DNA of 51,393 bases from DAINRZ01 sp964634885 (GTDB lineage Bacteria > Bacteroidota > Ignavibacteria > Kapaibacteriales > UBA2268), in contig CAZWLN010000032.1 of the NCBI GenBank assembly GCA_964634885.1, forward strand, positions 1 through 51,393, written 5' to 3'. Each line of letters begins with the position of its first letter. Positions within the stretch are counted from its first letter, which is position 1. A program made the translations under genes and the position numbers. This document shows, piece by piece, positions 32,684 through 42,304 of this stretch. Below the pieces are notes generated by a model, which saw nothing but the letters and a program-made list of their open reading frames with translations, was not told the DNA's origin and did not search any database.

Positions 32684-33745
32684 ATGAAGAATTTTTTCAC
32701 CTGTTTTCTACTCGCCATCTCTTTTATTGTACTTACAGGCTGCGGCAAAAAAGAAGCTCCCAAACCGGAAGAAACGCAGAAAACTGAAGTTTATGACAGG
32801 CAGAGCCAATCTCCATCTGCCGGCAGCGCCCAATTGAGTAAAGAGGCAGCCCCCGCACCTGAAATGGCTGAATATGCAGAAGAAGCTCCGGTTGCCGGCA
32901 GTCCTGCGCCCGCAGAGCCGCGGAAAGATGCTGCTTCTCCGCGTGAAACCAGTTTCCCTGGCTTGGCAAACAGCCTGAGAGCAGACACAAGTGCGCCAAA
33001 GGATAAGAAGTTCATTCGCACAGGCGAGATCAAATTCCGGGTGAACAACGTACATAAATCGACGGAAATGGTTGAAGACCTTACAGCCAAATACTCGGGA
33101 TTTGTTACCTTCTCGAACCTCACGAACCTGGAGGAACGTTCGGCAGAGCATGAATATACCAAGGACACCATTGTGGTTACCAAGTCGATATCAGTACAAA
33201 GCGAAATCGTAATCCGGGTACCGGCAGAGAAGCTGGACAGCCTTGTCAGGGAGCTTAACCAGATATTGGTATTTCTCGATTACAGAAAACTGATGAGGGA
33301 AGATGTTACATTTAAATTCCTTACAAACCAGATGCAGAAGAAAAGGATGAATGTATATGAACAGAGGCAAACAAAAAACATCGATACGAAACGCAGCACA
33401 TTGGAGTCAAAAACATACGCCGAAGAAAGCCTCCTGGCAAAACAAATGCAGGCTGACGACCTCGAATTGCAGAACCTGTCTTTGGAAGACCAGGTAAAGT
33501 ACTGTACAATTACACTATACCTGTACCAGCCACCAACAGTAATAAGCGAGAAACGGTACAATTTCGAATACATCGAGGAATTGCGCCCCAGTTTCTGGGA
33601 AACATCCTGGAACTCGATTGTTCGTGGCTGGTGGGGCCTTGAGGATGTAATAACCGCCGTCATCACCATCTGGCCGATCATTCTTCTTTTGATTGCCGGC
33701 TTCATTGTCTGGCGCCGCGTTTCCAAAAAGACACAAAATAAGTGA
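32684..33745 (+). CDS. DUF4349-family lipoprotein with C-terminal TM helix
   Basis: The 353-residue protein starts at ATG 32684 after AAAGGA; the frame opens at 32609, but that start would bury the signal peptide. Lipobox VLTGC (Cys20). A Pro/Ala/Glu-rich linker (~25-100) precedes the DUF4349 domain (~105-310: FIRTGEIKFRVNNV, then VSKSIS-like strands, a long coiled coil and 'LEDQVKYCTITLYLYQPP'). A TM helix (ITIWPIILLLIAGFIVW) and a short basic tail follow. Family members are poorly understood envelope proteins. The gene is 91 bp downstream of the kinase on the same strand. Confidence 0.85.
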   Translation: MKNFFTCFLLAISFIVLTGCGKKEAPKPEETQKTEVYDRQSQSPSAGSAQLSKEAAPAPEMAEYAEEAPVAGSPAPAEPRKDAASPRETSFPGLANSLRADTSAPKDKKFIRTGEIKFRVNNVHKSTEMVEDLTAKYSGFVTFSNLTNLEERSAEHEYTKDTIVVTKSISVQSEIVIRVPAEKLDSLVRELNQILVFLDYRKLMREDVTFKFLTNQMQKKRMNVYEQRQTKNIDTKRSTLESKTYAEESLLAKQMQADDLELQNLSLEDQVKYCTITLYLYQPPTVISEKRYNFEYIEELRPSFWETSWNSIVRGWWGLEDVITAVITIWPIILLLIAGFIVWRRVSKKTQNK

Positions 33746-33761
33746 TTGCTCTTCTTCTCAT

Positions 33762-33787
33762 CCTCAGCCCCGCCCCAGGGGCTGAGG
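33762..33787. repeat. perfect 10-bp-stem hairpin after the DUF4349 gene
   Basis: CCTCAGCCCC (33762-33771) and GGGGCTGAGG (33778-33787) pair perfectly around GCCCCA, and the sequence continues AGAGGGGGGAG. There is no T-run, so it is not a canonical terminator. It resembles the C-rich/G-rich intergenic palindrome at 57-159 and may be another dispersed element. Confidence 0.55.
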
Positions 33788-33962
33788 AGAGGGGGGAGCT
33801 ACAAATCAACCTTCAGTTCTCACTTCAGCAATTCATCTGAAGATAATCCTTAATGTAATAATAAATCATGAATGAAAATATTTATTTGTAACAGGATTTT
33901 CTATTAAATTTATTTTTCTTAAATTTATTTTTTTATTAATAACTATTTTCAATAGGTTTATC

Positions 33963-34991
33963 ATGGGTTTTATAATTGATGCATTTTTCAAAAGATTGAG
34001 TCATTTTTGGGCATATTTACCCTATAATATAAATTGGAGAATGAAGAATACCAGGAAATTTCAGGGTTTTCTGGAAAAGAATCCTTTCATTTTAGCAGAT
34101 ATAGGTGCTCGTGGAGGTTCTTTGGACGAATTGGAAGGTCTGAAGAATAACTTGGTGTATTATGGATTTGATGCCGACAAGGAAGAATGTGACAGAATAG
34201 CTCAGAATCCTCCCAAGGGCTTTCATAAATACCGGATTTTCCCATATTATATCGGTGACAAAGAAGAAGAGATCGATTTTCACCTATTCAGGTTACCAGG
34301 CCAAAGTTCATCTTTGAAACCAAATATCCGGTATAAAACAACTTTTGCAGCTGACTACTTCGATATAGACAGGACAGTAAAAGTCGAGAGTAAAAAACTC
34401 GATACTGTCATTGCAGATAATCATTTGGAATTTCCGGATATGATAAAGCTCGACACCCAGGGAAGCGAGTTAAATATATTAATGAGTAGTCCTGAATGTG
34501 TAGGCAATTCGCTTCTAATCGAATCAGAAGTTGAATTTCTCCAGATGTATGACGGTCAGTACCTGTTTCATGATATGTCGAAATTTCTCTATGATAATGG
34601 CTATGAGATACTATACCTTAACAGAGTATTTCATAACAGAAACAACTATAATGGAGAAGCAAGAGGCCAGATCATCTGGGGCGATGCACTTTTCGGAAAG
34701 CGGGAGGACCAACTCGACACATTCCCAATTGAAAAGATAGCAAAATATGTTATCCTTCTCATTAATTATGGCCATCTGGATTATGCCCATCATTTAACGC
34801 TGAAGTATAAAGAACTGGAAACGCTTATACCAAATGCCAAAAAATACTTCAGGTTTTACAAGAAGAACTTTTTCAGCTATTTAAGGAGAGTTATATTTTT
34901 CCAGTATGATAAGTTACTTTACCTGCTAATACATCTGAGAAAAACCAACAAAAACAACTATGATCATGACAGGGATTGGCCAATTCGTTAG
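33963..34991 (+). CDS. FkbM-family methyltransferase-like protein
   Basis: The 342-residue protein has the SAM-binding motif I as ADIGARGGSLDEL (residues 45-57), the acidic loop 'YGFDADKEEC', and the FkbM hallmark IKLDTQGSEL (161-170) with a following 'SLLIESEVEF'. 'QSSSLKP' near residue 115 is also typical. FkbM enzymes O-methylate sugars or small molecules, often for surface glycans. The C-terminal ~90 residues are basic and Tyr/Phe/Leu-rich and may be membrane-associated. It is more AT-rich than the preceding genes, like the lectin genes that follow, with which it converges (7-bp gap). Confidence 0.82.
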   Translation: MGFIIDAFFKRLSHFWAYLPYNINWRMKNTRKFQGFLEKNPFILADIGARGGSLDELEGLKNNLVYYGFDADKEECDRIAQNPPKGFHKYRIFPYYIGDKEEEIDFHLFRLPGQSSSLKPNIRYKTTFAADYFDIDRTVKVESKKLDTVIADNHLEFPDMIKLDTQGSELNILMSSPECVGNSLLIESEVEFLQMYDGQYLFHDMSKFLYDNGYEILYLNRVFHNRNNYNGEARGQIIWGDALFGKREDQLDTFPIEKIAKYVILLINYGHLDYAHHLTLKYKELETLIPNAKKYFRFYKKNFFSYLRRVIFFQYDKLLYLLIHLRKTNKNNYDHDRDWPIR

Positions 34992-34998
34992 AATTGAA

Positions 34999-37359
34999 CT
35001 ATATCTTTAATATTTTACCAAAAGCTTTCTCGTTGCCCGAGGTCAGGACGTACAAATAGTAACCAGGCTTTGTACCGGTGCTTTCCCAAGTGACATTCCA
35101 ACTGCTTCTATCATAGTCTTGTCCTGTAAAAGAGAAAACTTCCTCACCCAGAAGGCTGAATACCTTTAATGTAAATGGTTTATATACACCAGATACGACC
35201 CTGAAAACTATTCTTTCTTCGAATGGATTGGGTTCGGCAGAAATAGAGATAGTTTTGCTTTTATTTTGATAATTATCTTTTTCATTTACATCAACAGGAG
35301 CAGGAACAGGGCAAAAATCCCATGAGAGTATCTCAAATTTTTCCGAGACATTGCCCGTTGAAGCGGAAAAACCGATGTATGCCATCTCGCCCTCAAAAAG
35401 ATCAAGCAGTTTTCCTATTTCTAATGAATCAATCTCAAGTATTGGTCTTGTATAAACATCTGTTGTATCCAGAAAAACTCTGAGATTATTCAACTGAATA
35501 TTATAATCAATTTTGGAATAATAAATTGTACCATCAGACTGCAATAACGGAATATCGGAATTTATTCCAAGAGTAATCGAATCATTATGAGCAGCAGAAT
35601 TTGTAAATATTCCATTTGATTGAACTGCAACGTGATTACCATTAGGATCTTTTAAATCAACTAATTGTAAACTATCGTCTGAAAAAAGGTCATATTCCAC
35701 AGCTAATGAATTATTCAAGAAAGAATAGCCAAGCCATCCACCTTGTTTGCTTAATATATTCATTCCGGTGTTCTGAATGATGAAAGCAAATCCATCTCCC
35801 CCCGGAAGTGAGTTTTCATCAGATAGATAATTATTGCCATCTTTTATCCTGAATTTAAATGATGTTGTAAATCCAGATGAAACAGATACCAAATCATTAA
35901 ACCATAAGTAACCTAATTGATTTTGTTTGGATTCTGTCAAACAGACAATCTTGCTGCCTTTTTCGGCATTGCCCTTAATTATGATATTATCCGTATTGGC
36001 AAAATCATAATATGTAAAACCTTTGTCAATGTTGCATTCCTGGTTAACAGTTACGATTTTAACAGGAGACAGCATCTGACATGGTTCGGCAATTGACAAG
36101 AACATACTGTCCTTGAAGCTTTTTCGGCTGTTAGGAGTATATTTCATTATTATGGATTCTGAAGTACCTGAATCGATTTCTAAAGGAAAATTCCCATTTA
36201 TGAAATAATCAAGCTCATTGTAGTCATTATGCAGGAAGAAAATACTGTCGATTACAATGGGTATCCTGTTATCATTCGATATGTAAATAGTATCTAAAAG
36301 GTACCGGTCCATGTTTCCATAGAAAAACACCGGATTATCAGACTCGTTGAGCGGGTACTTCATTTCTTCGACGATATAAGGTTTTGATTTTAAAGAGACA
36401 CCTTCCTTACTTATTACATTTAAATAATATGTTCCGGCTTCATCGACAACCATTTGCTTTCCTTTTGTTCCGTTTGACCATTTATAATCGATGAAACCGT
36501 CAGGAGCAGTCAGGACGACATTGTTACCTTTACAAAATGTATAATAGTCTCCGACAAGATATATTTCATTTATCTCATCAATTGTCAGTGCTTTATTAAA
36601 GATCATTACTTCATCAATATCCCCGATGAACCTTGAAGAGACCTTATTCATGCTGTCCTTTACCCACCAATGAACAGCAAGGCCCGCAGTTTTATATTCC
36701 ACATTGTTAGATTGAAGTTTTTTACCGAAGAATTGGTTATTCTTATATACCGACATTTCACCGTTATTATAGACAAGCGTGTACAATATCCATTTATTTC
36801 TTTCCGTTGTGCTGTCAAAAGGGACAGAGATCGGGGTTATAGTATCCTTTAATTTGGAGCCTGAAGTATAATTGATAATAACATTAAAAGACGGTTCAGG
36901 AACAGAATGCTGCCGGCAATGATCAATGCCTATCCATCCGGTAGCCTGGTTTCCAAACCAGATATATGCTTCACCGTGATTAGGCATAGAAAGGCCGATT
37001 TCCTTTACCCAAAGGGTGATGGTAAATTCATTCAGATTTTTAAAATCGATATAAGGTAGCTCAATGAAGTCCCCTCGAAGTGTATCTTTTCCTTCTTCAT
37101 CCACTATACTTTCGTACCCCTGGCCTGTGAAATGAAAAGCTTTATTTATACGATTAACCCCGGGTATCTTTTTGGGAAAGTTCCTAATAATACCATTATA
37201 ATTATTGCCACTTTGATCCATTGCAGTGCCATCGTCAAAATTCCAGTATGCAATTAAATGTTCTTTTGGAATGATAGCATTACTATGATTAACATTAAGT
37301 AAAACAATCCCTACTAAAATATAAACAATCCTATTTAAATACCTTTTAACCAATTCCAA
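34999..37359 (-). CDS. T9SS-exported LamG / L-type lectin protein (paralog A)
   Basis: The 786-residue protein appears to start at TTG 37359 (a TAG lies three codons upstream and no ATG is near). Signal peptide 1-28. Residues ~32-245 form a LamG/concanavalin-like jelly roll (LIAYWNFDDGTAMDQSGNNYNG ... GDIDEVMIFNKALTIDEI, split). Then an Ig-like CWxYKWSNG-type segment (~275-315), a weak anchor-D module (~340-430) and an L-type lectin domain (~455-690: GGDGFAFIIQNTG, NSLAVEYDLFSDD, NGNHVAVQSNG). A T9SS domain (AEPNPFEERI...GKILKI) ends it. It probably binds extracellular glycans. It is AT-rich and lies 282 bp after the start of its paralog's stop. Confidence 0.82.
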   Translation of the reverse strand: MELVKRYLNRIVYILVGIVLLNVNHSNAIIPKEHLIAYWNFDDGTAMDQSGNNYNGIIRNFPKKIPGVNRINKAFHFTGQGYESIVDEEGKDTLRGDFIELPYIDFKNLNEFTITLWVKEIGLSMPNHGEAYIWFGNQATGWIGIDHCRQHSVPEPSFNVIINYTSGSKLKDTITPISVPFDSTTERNKWILYTLVYNNGEMSVYKNNQFFGKKLQSNNVEYKTAGLAVHWWVKDSMNKVSSRFIGDIDEVMIFNKALTIDEINEIYLVGDYYTFCKGNNVVLTAPDGFIDYKWSNGTKGKQMVVDEAGTYYLNVISKEGVSLKSKPYIVEEMKYPLNESDNPVFFYGNMDRYLLDTIYISNDNRIPIVIDSIFFLHNDYNELDYFINGNFPLEIDSGTSESIIMKYTPNSRKSFKDSMFLSIAEPCQMLSPVKIVTVNQECNIDKGFTYYDFANTDNIIIKGNAEKGSKIVCLTESKQNQLGYLWFNDLVSVSSGFTTSFKFRIKDGNNYLSDENSLPGGDGFAFIIQNTGMNILSKQGGWLGYSFLNNSLAVEYDLFSDDSLQLVDLKDPNGNHVAVQSNGIFTNSAAHNDSITLGINSDIPLLQSDGTIYYSKIDYNIQLNNLRVFLDTTDVYTRPILEIDSLEIGKLLDLFEGEMAYIGFSASTGNVSEKFEILSWDFCPVPAPVDVNEKDNYQNKSKTISISAEPNPFEERIVFRVVSGVYKPFTLKVFSLLGEEVFSFTGQDYDRSSWNVTWESTGTKPGYYLYVLTSGNEKAFGKILKI

Positions 37360-37641
37360 AACTACCTATAACATACTCATATAATAATATTATTACAAAT
37401 ATAAATATTTATATAAAAAAGACAATATAAGAAAAATGAAAAATGGGAAATGCATATACATTCACTAACAACGGCGATATTTACAGAACGTCACGGTAAT
37501 AGTGTATGTAACCTTAACATCAAAAATATATAATTGCCGTGTATATATCTTTCGATATTAAAGATTTATTGACAACTTCTTACATTGATTTTCTAATTCC
37601 ACCAACGCTGGGAATATCAATCAAGTATTTTATTCTAAATA

Positions 37642-39951
37642 TTAGTACTTCATCAATTTGCCGGTAACAGTTCTTCCATTAATAGTCAGAACGTACATAT
37701 AGTAGCCTCTTTCTTTTTGAGAATCGTTCCAGTTTATCACTTCTTTACCGTTACCAGAACAAATACCGGAGATTGAGAATACTTCTTCTCCCAGGATACT
37801 GTATATTTTCAAACTGTAGGCTGAATTGTCAAGAGTTCTGAAAACAATACTGACATTATCATTAAATGGATTTGGGTGCGCTAATATATCAATGTTTTCA
37901 ACATTATTTTCCATTTCATCCTCAACCCCCACATAAATTCCGTTGCTTGGAAAAGGACAGAATTCCCAGCTCAATATGTCATGAATCTGGGCGACAGTAC
38001 CTGTTGCCGCAGTAAAACCTACCTCTGCCCATTCAGTCTGATCCAATTGTATTACATCCTCAAGGATGAAGTTATTGATTATTAGTGGCTCGGCAGTCAG
38101 GTTCTTTGTAGTATCCATGAATATCCGTAAGGTATTAGGGATTACATTATAATCAATAGTACAATAATAAATTGTGCCATCAGGTTTCATACTAATGACA
38201 TTATCTTTTATTCCTTTTGTAGTCGAATCACTGTGAATTGAAAAATTAGGTAACTTACCGTTTGATTGAACAGCTATATGATTGCCATTGGGATCATAGA
38301 AATTCTCGATCTGATCTTTATCATTAGAAAACATATCAAATTCAACTGCTAATGAATTAGGAATCAATGAATAGCCTATACCTCCACCAGCTAAACCAAT
38401 TGATTTTGATTTCTTTGGAGCCATAACAAAAGCGAAACCGTCCCCTCCGGGTAGAGATTTCTCATTAGAATTAAAATTATTACCTTCAAGCAACCTGAAT
38501 CTGAAGGATGTTATAAAACCATTTTTCACTGGGACCGGATACCTGTACCAAAAAGCTCCGATATGCTGATTATTAGACTGAGTCATCCTTATGAATGACC
38601 CCTGAAAAAAAGCTTTCCCAAAAAGTGAAAGGCTGTCTGTTTTATATAAACGCTCAAACTCAAACCAGGTTTCTTCATCGCAGCCATCAAAATCGCCGTT
38701 TATTCCAATATACTTTGTTGTATTACATGGTTGAGTCATTACGAGGACAAGCGAATCAGTAAAGCCTCTTTTTTGATTTGGAATAAATTCGACATAGATT
38801 TTAAGAGATTGATTAGGTTGTAATATAAATGGAAAAGTCTTGTCAGTAGCAATTAATAATTTATCAACAGTATTATTCAACAGGAAAATATCAGATATTG
38901 TAAAAGGTACACTATTGTTATTTTCAATTATAACAGAGTCTCTCTGGGGAGTTTTATCATTTTTATATTCAAAATAGATATCACTTGTTTTACTATATTT
39001 CAAGGCCATTTGTTCTACAATATAAGGCTGCGATACACAAGTTCTCCCGTCTTTTGTTTTAACAGTAACGGTATATGATCCTGGTTTGTCAACCTGATTA
39101 TTCTGTCCGGATTTGCCGTCGGACCATTGATAGTCAACGTATCCATCAGGAGCTTTCATAATTACACTTTCACCTTCACAAATAACATAGTGCTTCCCAA
39201 CAAGATATAGTTCCTCGATCTCAGTATCATCTAAAGCTGTTGAATAGATCATCACTTCATCGATATCACCTGTAAACCTGGTTGAAGACCTGGCATCCCC
39301 ACCATAAGTCCACCAATGCCTTGCTATTGCCGCATCTTTTGAAGAAATTATTAATTTTTGAATTCCTTTTTTAACTAATTTCCCGTCTTTATATGCTTTT
39401 ACTGTATCTCTGTTGTAAACCATTGCATAGTGAACCCACCGGTTCCTGTCTTTAGCAAAATTGAAATCGATGGTAACCGGCCAAATTGATGAGACATTGG
39501 AACCTACTGAGTAATTAAGGCAAGTATTACTTGGAGGTTGCGGGGATGAATGCTGCCAGCAATGATCGATGCCCACCCATCCGTAATTAACATATCCAAA
39601 CCAGATATATGCCTCGCCGGATTCTGTTGTGATGGCCTGTTCTCTGACCCACATAGTTATTGTAAATTCCGGATATTTAGTTAAATCAATTGAGGGCAAC
39701 AAAATATGATCTCCTGCACCTATATTCCCACTAGTATAATCCTCTTTTCCAACAAAATGGAATGCAGTATGGTAACCATCTACTCCAATTATCGGTTTTG
39801 GTGAATGCATTATTGTCCCATGATAGCCATTTCCACTGTTGTCATGAGCTGTACTGTCGTCAAAACTCCAATATGCTAACAGAGTTGTTTTTTGGGCAAA
39901 TAATACGTTTGTTGAAAAAACAAGAATTAGTATATAAAAGATCTTTTTCAT
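37642..39951 (-). CDS. T9SS-exported LamG / L-type lectin protein (paralog B)
   Basis: The 769-residue protein starts at ATG 39951 after AAGGA, with signal peptide 1-19 (FSTNVLFAQ). Domain order equals paralog A: LamG (~24-240, LLAYWSFDDSTAHDNSGNGY...), an Ig-like 'YQWSDGKSGQ' segment (~270-305), an anchor-D-like module (~330-425), and an L-type lectin (~440-670, GGDGFAFVMAPK, NSLAVEFDMFSND, NGNHIAVQSNG). A T9SS sorting domain (AHPNPFND...TGKLMKY) ends it. The two proteins diverge most in the linkers. Tandem duplication is clear. Extracellular carbohydrate binding is inferred from both lectin folds; metal ligands were not traced. Confidence 0.84.
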   Translation of the reverse strand: MKKIFYILILVFSTNVLFAQKTTLLAYWSFDDSTAHDNSGNGYHGTIMHSPKPIIGVDGYHTAFHFVGKEDYTSGNIGAGDHILLPSIDLTKYPEFTITMWVREQAITTESGEAYIWFGYVNYGWVGIDHCWQHSSPQPPSNTCLNYSVGSNVSSIWPVTIDFNFAKDRNRWVHYAMVYNRDTVKAYKDGKLVKKGIQKLIISSKDAAIARHWWTYGGDARSSTRFTGDIDEVMIYSTALDDTEIEELYLVGKHYVICEGESVIMKAPDGYVDYQWSDGKSGQNNQVDKPGSYTVTVKTKDGRTCVSQPYIVEQMALKYSKTSDIYFEYKNDKTPQRDSVIIENNNSVPFTISDIFLLNNTVDKLLIATDKTFPFILQPNQSLKIYVEFIPNQKRGFTDSLVLVMTQPCNTTKYIGINGDFDGCDEETWFEFERLYKTDSLSLFGKAFFQGSFIRMTQSNNQHIGAFWYRYPVPVKNGFITSFRFRLLEGNNFNSNEKSLPGGDGFAFVMAPKKSKSIGLAGGGIGYSLIPNSLAVEFDMFSNDKDQIENFYDPNGNHIAVQSNGKLPNFSIHSDSTTKGIKDNVISMKPDGTIYYCTIDYNVIPNTLRIFMDTTKNLTAEPLIINNFILEDVIQLDQTEWAEVGFTAATGTVAQIHDILSWEFCPFPSNGIYVGVEDEMENNVENIDILAHPNPFNDNVSIVFRTLDNSAYSLKIYSILGEEVFSISGICSGNGKEVINWNDSQKERGYYMYVLTINGRTVTGKLMKY

Positions 39952-40142
39952 GGTAATTTCCTTTATAAATAAGTTGGTTTTTCTCCCACTACTTTTGAAA
40001 TAATTATAACATACCAGTTAGTGCAAGTTATATAATAAATCAATTTAATCCAACAGATTTTTATTTAAATATCACAATTTAATTAAAAAGTTTTTAGACG
40101 GAACAGCTTACCTGTACCTTTCCCCCCACACGCTCCAATCCC

Positions 40143-40775
40143 CTACTCTATCAGGTTATTCTTTACGGCGTAGTGGATGATACCCGCGTTGGAGTTCACT
40201 TTCAGCTTGTCCAATATCCTGATGCGGTAGGTATTGACTGTACTTATGCTCAACGACAGCTCGTCGGCTATCTGTGTTACGGTCTTACCTTCACCTATCT
40301 TGCACAACACCTGGAATTCACGGTCAGAAAGCGATTCGTGCAGAGCCTTCTCCGTTTCGACCATCAACTCTCCGGCAAGCCTTTCTCCTAAGGTCTCGCT
40401 GATGTATTTTCTTCCCTCTGTCACTTTCCTGATGGCCTTGACCAATTCCTGAGGTGCGCTCTCCTTGGTAATATAGCCGTGTGCCCCGGACTTGATGGCA
40501 CGAAGAGCAAACCTGTCTTCGGGATGCATACTCAATATCAGTATCTTAATGTCAGGTTTCAGGTTCTTTATGTCTTTCAACAGGTCGAGACCCGTCCGGT
40601 CCGGCATGCTAATGTCGAGAGCCAATACATCGAATTCGGTCTCACGGATCAATTTCATGGCTTCGGCAGCGTTCTCTGCCTGACCAACGATCTTCATATC
40701 GACTTCAGTATTAATGATATTCTTAAAACCTTCCCTGATAAGGAAATGGTCGTCAACTATTATTATTCGTATCAT
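40143..40775 (-). CDS. NarL/FixJ-family response regulator
   Basis: The 210-residue protein has a receiver domain at 1-125 with D8-D9 (VDDH), phospho-acceptor D54 (LALDISMPD), a switch Ser in 'ILILSMHPED' and Lys in 'GYITKES'. A LuxR-type HTH (residues ~147-205) reads LSDREFQVLCKIGEGKTVTQ, then 'SISTVNTYRIRILDKL'. It is the output of the kinase encoded just upstream (20-bp gap). Its DNA target is unknown. ATG 40775 is the natural start. Confidence 0.93.
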   Translation of the reverse strand: MIRIIIVDDHFLIREGFKNIINTEVDMKIVGQAENAAEAMKLIRETEFDVLALDISMPDRTGLDLLKDIKNLKPDIKILILSMHPEDRFALRAIKSGAHGYITKESAPQELVKAIRKVTEGRKYISETLGERLAGELMVETEKALHESLSDREFQVLCKIGEGKTVTQIADELSLSISTVNTYRIRILDKLKVNSNAGIIHYAVKNNLIE

Positions 40776-40795
40776 AAATTGAATTTTTCAAAAAA

Positions 40796-42127
40796 TCAAA
40801 TATACGGAATTCTACAAATCACTGTTGTCCCACCTTCGTCATTAGTTTCAAAATCAAGTGATCCGCCACAGATGATGGCTCTTTCTTTCATCCCCAGAAT
40901 GCCGAAAGAACCCTCAACCGTAAGCTTCGATTTGTTGATGCCGACCCCGTTGTCTGAGATCCTCAACAACAGGCACTTGTCGCTTCTCAGAAATGATGAA
41001 TCGACCTTTGTGGCCTTTGAATGGCGCGCGACATTAGTAAGCGCCTCCTGGTATATCCTGAACAGGGCAATGGTTTTGTCCTTGTCGAGGTTCAGGTCTT
41101 CAATATTGGCAATGTACTTGCACTTGATGCCTGTACTCTTCTGGAACTCCGACGACTGCCATTCAAGAGCCTCGAGCAAACCGAGATTGTCCAGAACTTC
41201 GGGCCTCAGGTTGGTAATCAGCTTCCTAACCTTCTTGATGGTTATGTCGATAATCGATTCCATGTCCTTAAGCTCGGTTATTATAAAGTCATTCTCTTCG
41301 TTGTGCCCCTTCTGCAAGATATGCTTGCCAAGCAGTGTCAGGTTTATCTTCAGTGCTGTCAGCACCTGTCCCAGTTCATCATGTATCTCCCTGGAGATGG
41401 AAATCCTCTCTTTTTCAAGGGAGGAATGGAGATGGGCAGTAAGCGCCCTGAGCTGCTCACGGGAAACCTGTACTTCCTGCATCGCCAGCCGCCTTTCGAG
41501 TGTCTTCCCAATCCTGTCGGTAATCACCCGTACAAAGTCCTCTTCTTCTTTCTGCAGCCTGTTACGACTGTTGTTTGTCCTGTAGAACAGTTCAAGCTTG
41601 CCTTTGTTGCTTCCAAATACCTGTACGTCAAAACTCACCTTGTTGTCTGTAACCGAGAAGTTGTCATTCATATACTCCCTGCCGCCATAAATTACCCGGG
41701 CAGAGACGAGGTCATGATACTGCATTGCCGGGCAAAGCAGATCGCAAATCCCTTTTAGCATGACATCGACATTACCTTCCCTGACAATATAGTTGGAGAT
41801 TGTATAGAGGCTGTTCAGTTCCCTCATCCTTTTGTCCAGGTCGGACTTCTGTTTCTCTGTAATACCCAGGGCAAATTTGCGTTTCACCAATAAGTTCCGG
41901 ACATAGAGACCAAAAGCAAATATGGCAACTATTAAAACAACCCTGTGGACAATCTCCATCGTTGAAAGGCTGATCCAGAGCATAGCGCCAAAACTTCCGG
42001 TACGGAATACGAATACGTCGATCAAGGCATAGGTCACCCAGATGAGCAACCCCAAAACAATCGAGTATATCAGTATCTTATCCCTGGTTTTCATTACACC
42101 ATCCATAATTATTAACATCGCAACCAT
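40796..42127 (-). CDS. NarX/DegS-type sensor histidine kinase (HisKA_3)
   Basis: The protein has ~443 residues. Two TM helices (KILIYSIVLGLLIWVTYALI and a second near VHRVVLIVAIFAFGLYV) lead to a GAF-like domain (~110-215), a coiled coil, and a HisKA_3 dimerisation domain with phospho-acceptor His in SREIHDELGQVL. The HATPase_c domain carries 'ALTNVARHSKA' (N-box) and DNGVG, plus 'GSFGILGMKERA' and GGTTV. It pairs with the NarL-type regulator downstream. ATG 42127 is used; TTG 42133 and ATGs at 42118, 42106 and 42094 are alternatives. It is divergent from a PAS gene (177-bp gap). Confidence 0.9.
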   Translation of the reverse strand: MVAMLIIMDGVMKTRDKILIYSIVLGLLIWVTYALIDVFVFRTGSFGAMLWISLSTMEIVHRVVLIVAIFAFGLYVRNLLVKRKFALGITEKQKSDLDKRMRELNSLYTISNYIVREGNVDVMLKGICDLLCPAMQYHDLVSARVIYGGREYMNDNFSVTDNKVSFDVQVFGSNKGKLELFYRTNNSRNRLQKEEEDFVRVITDRIGKTLERRLAMQEVQVSREQLRALTAHLHSSLEKERISISREIHDELGQVLTALKINLTLLGKHILQKGHNEENDFIITELKDMESIIDITIKKVRKLITNLRPEVLDNLGLLEALEWQSSEFQKSTGIKCKYIANIEDLNLDKDKTIALFRIYQEALTNVARHSKATKVDSSFLRSDKCLLLRISDNGVGINKSKLTVEGSFGILGMKERAIICGGSLDFETNDEGGTTVICRIPYI

Positions 42128-42304
42128 AAACAATAAAATCAGTAAAATATTTTAAATTTACAATTTTTTCAAGGGGATTATTAAAATTTTTAATAAATTA
42201 GCCGAATATTTCGGAAAGGCTGTTTGCCAATTTCCAAAACCGGCAGCCTGCTATATATGAATAAGAATACTATTGAATTAGAAATACCGAAGTAGTGAGG
42301 TAAG

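Noticed and set aside
40479..41585. Plus-strand open frame of 368 codons
   Set aside because: Antisense shadow of the response regulator and NarX-type kinase, low-complexity Ser/Leu translation.
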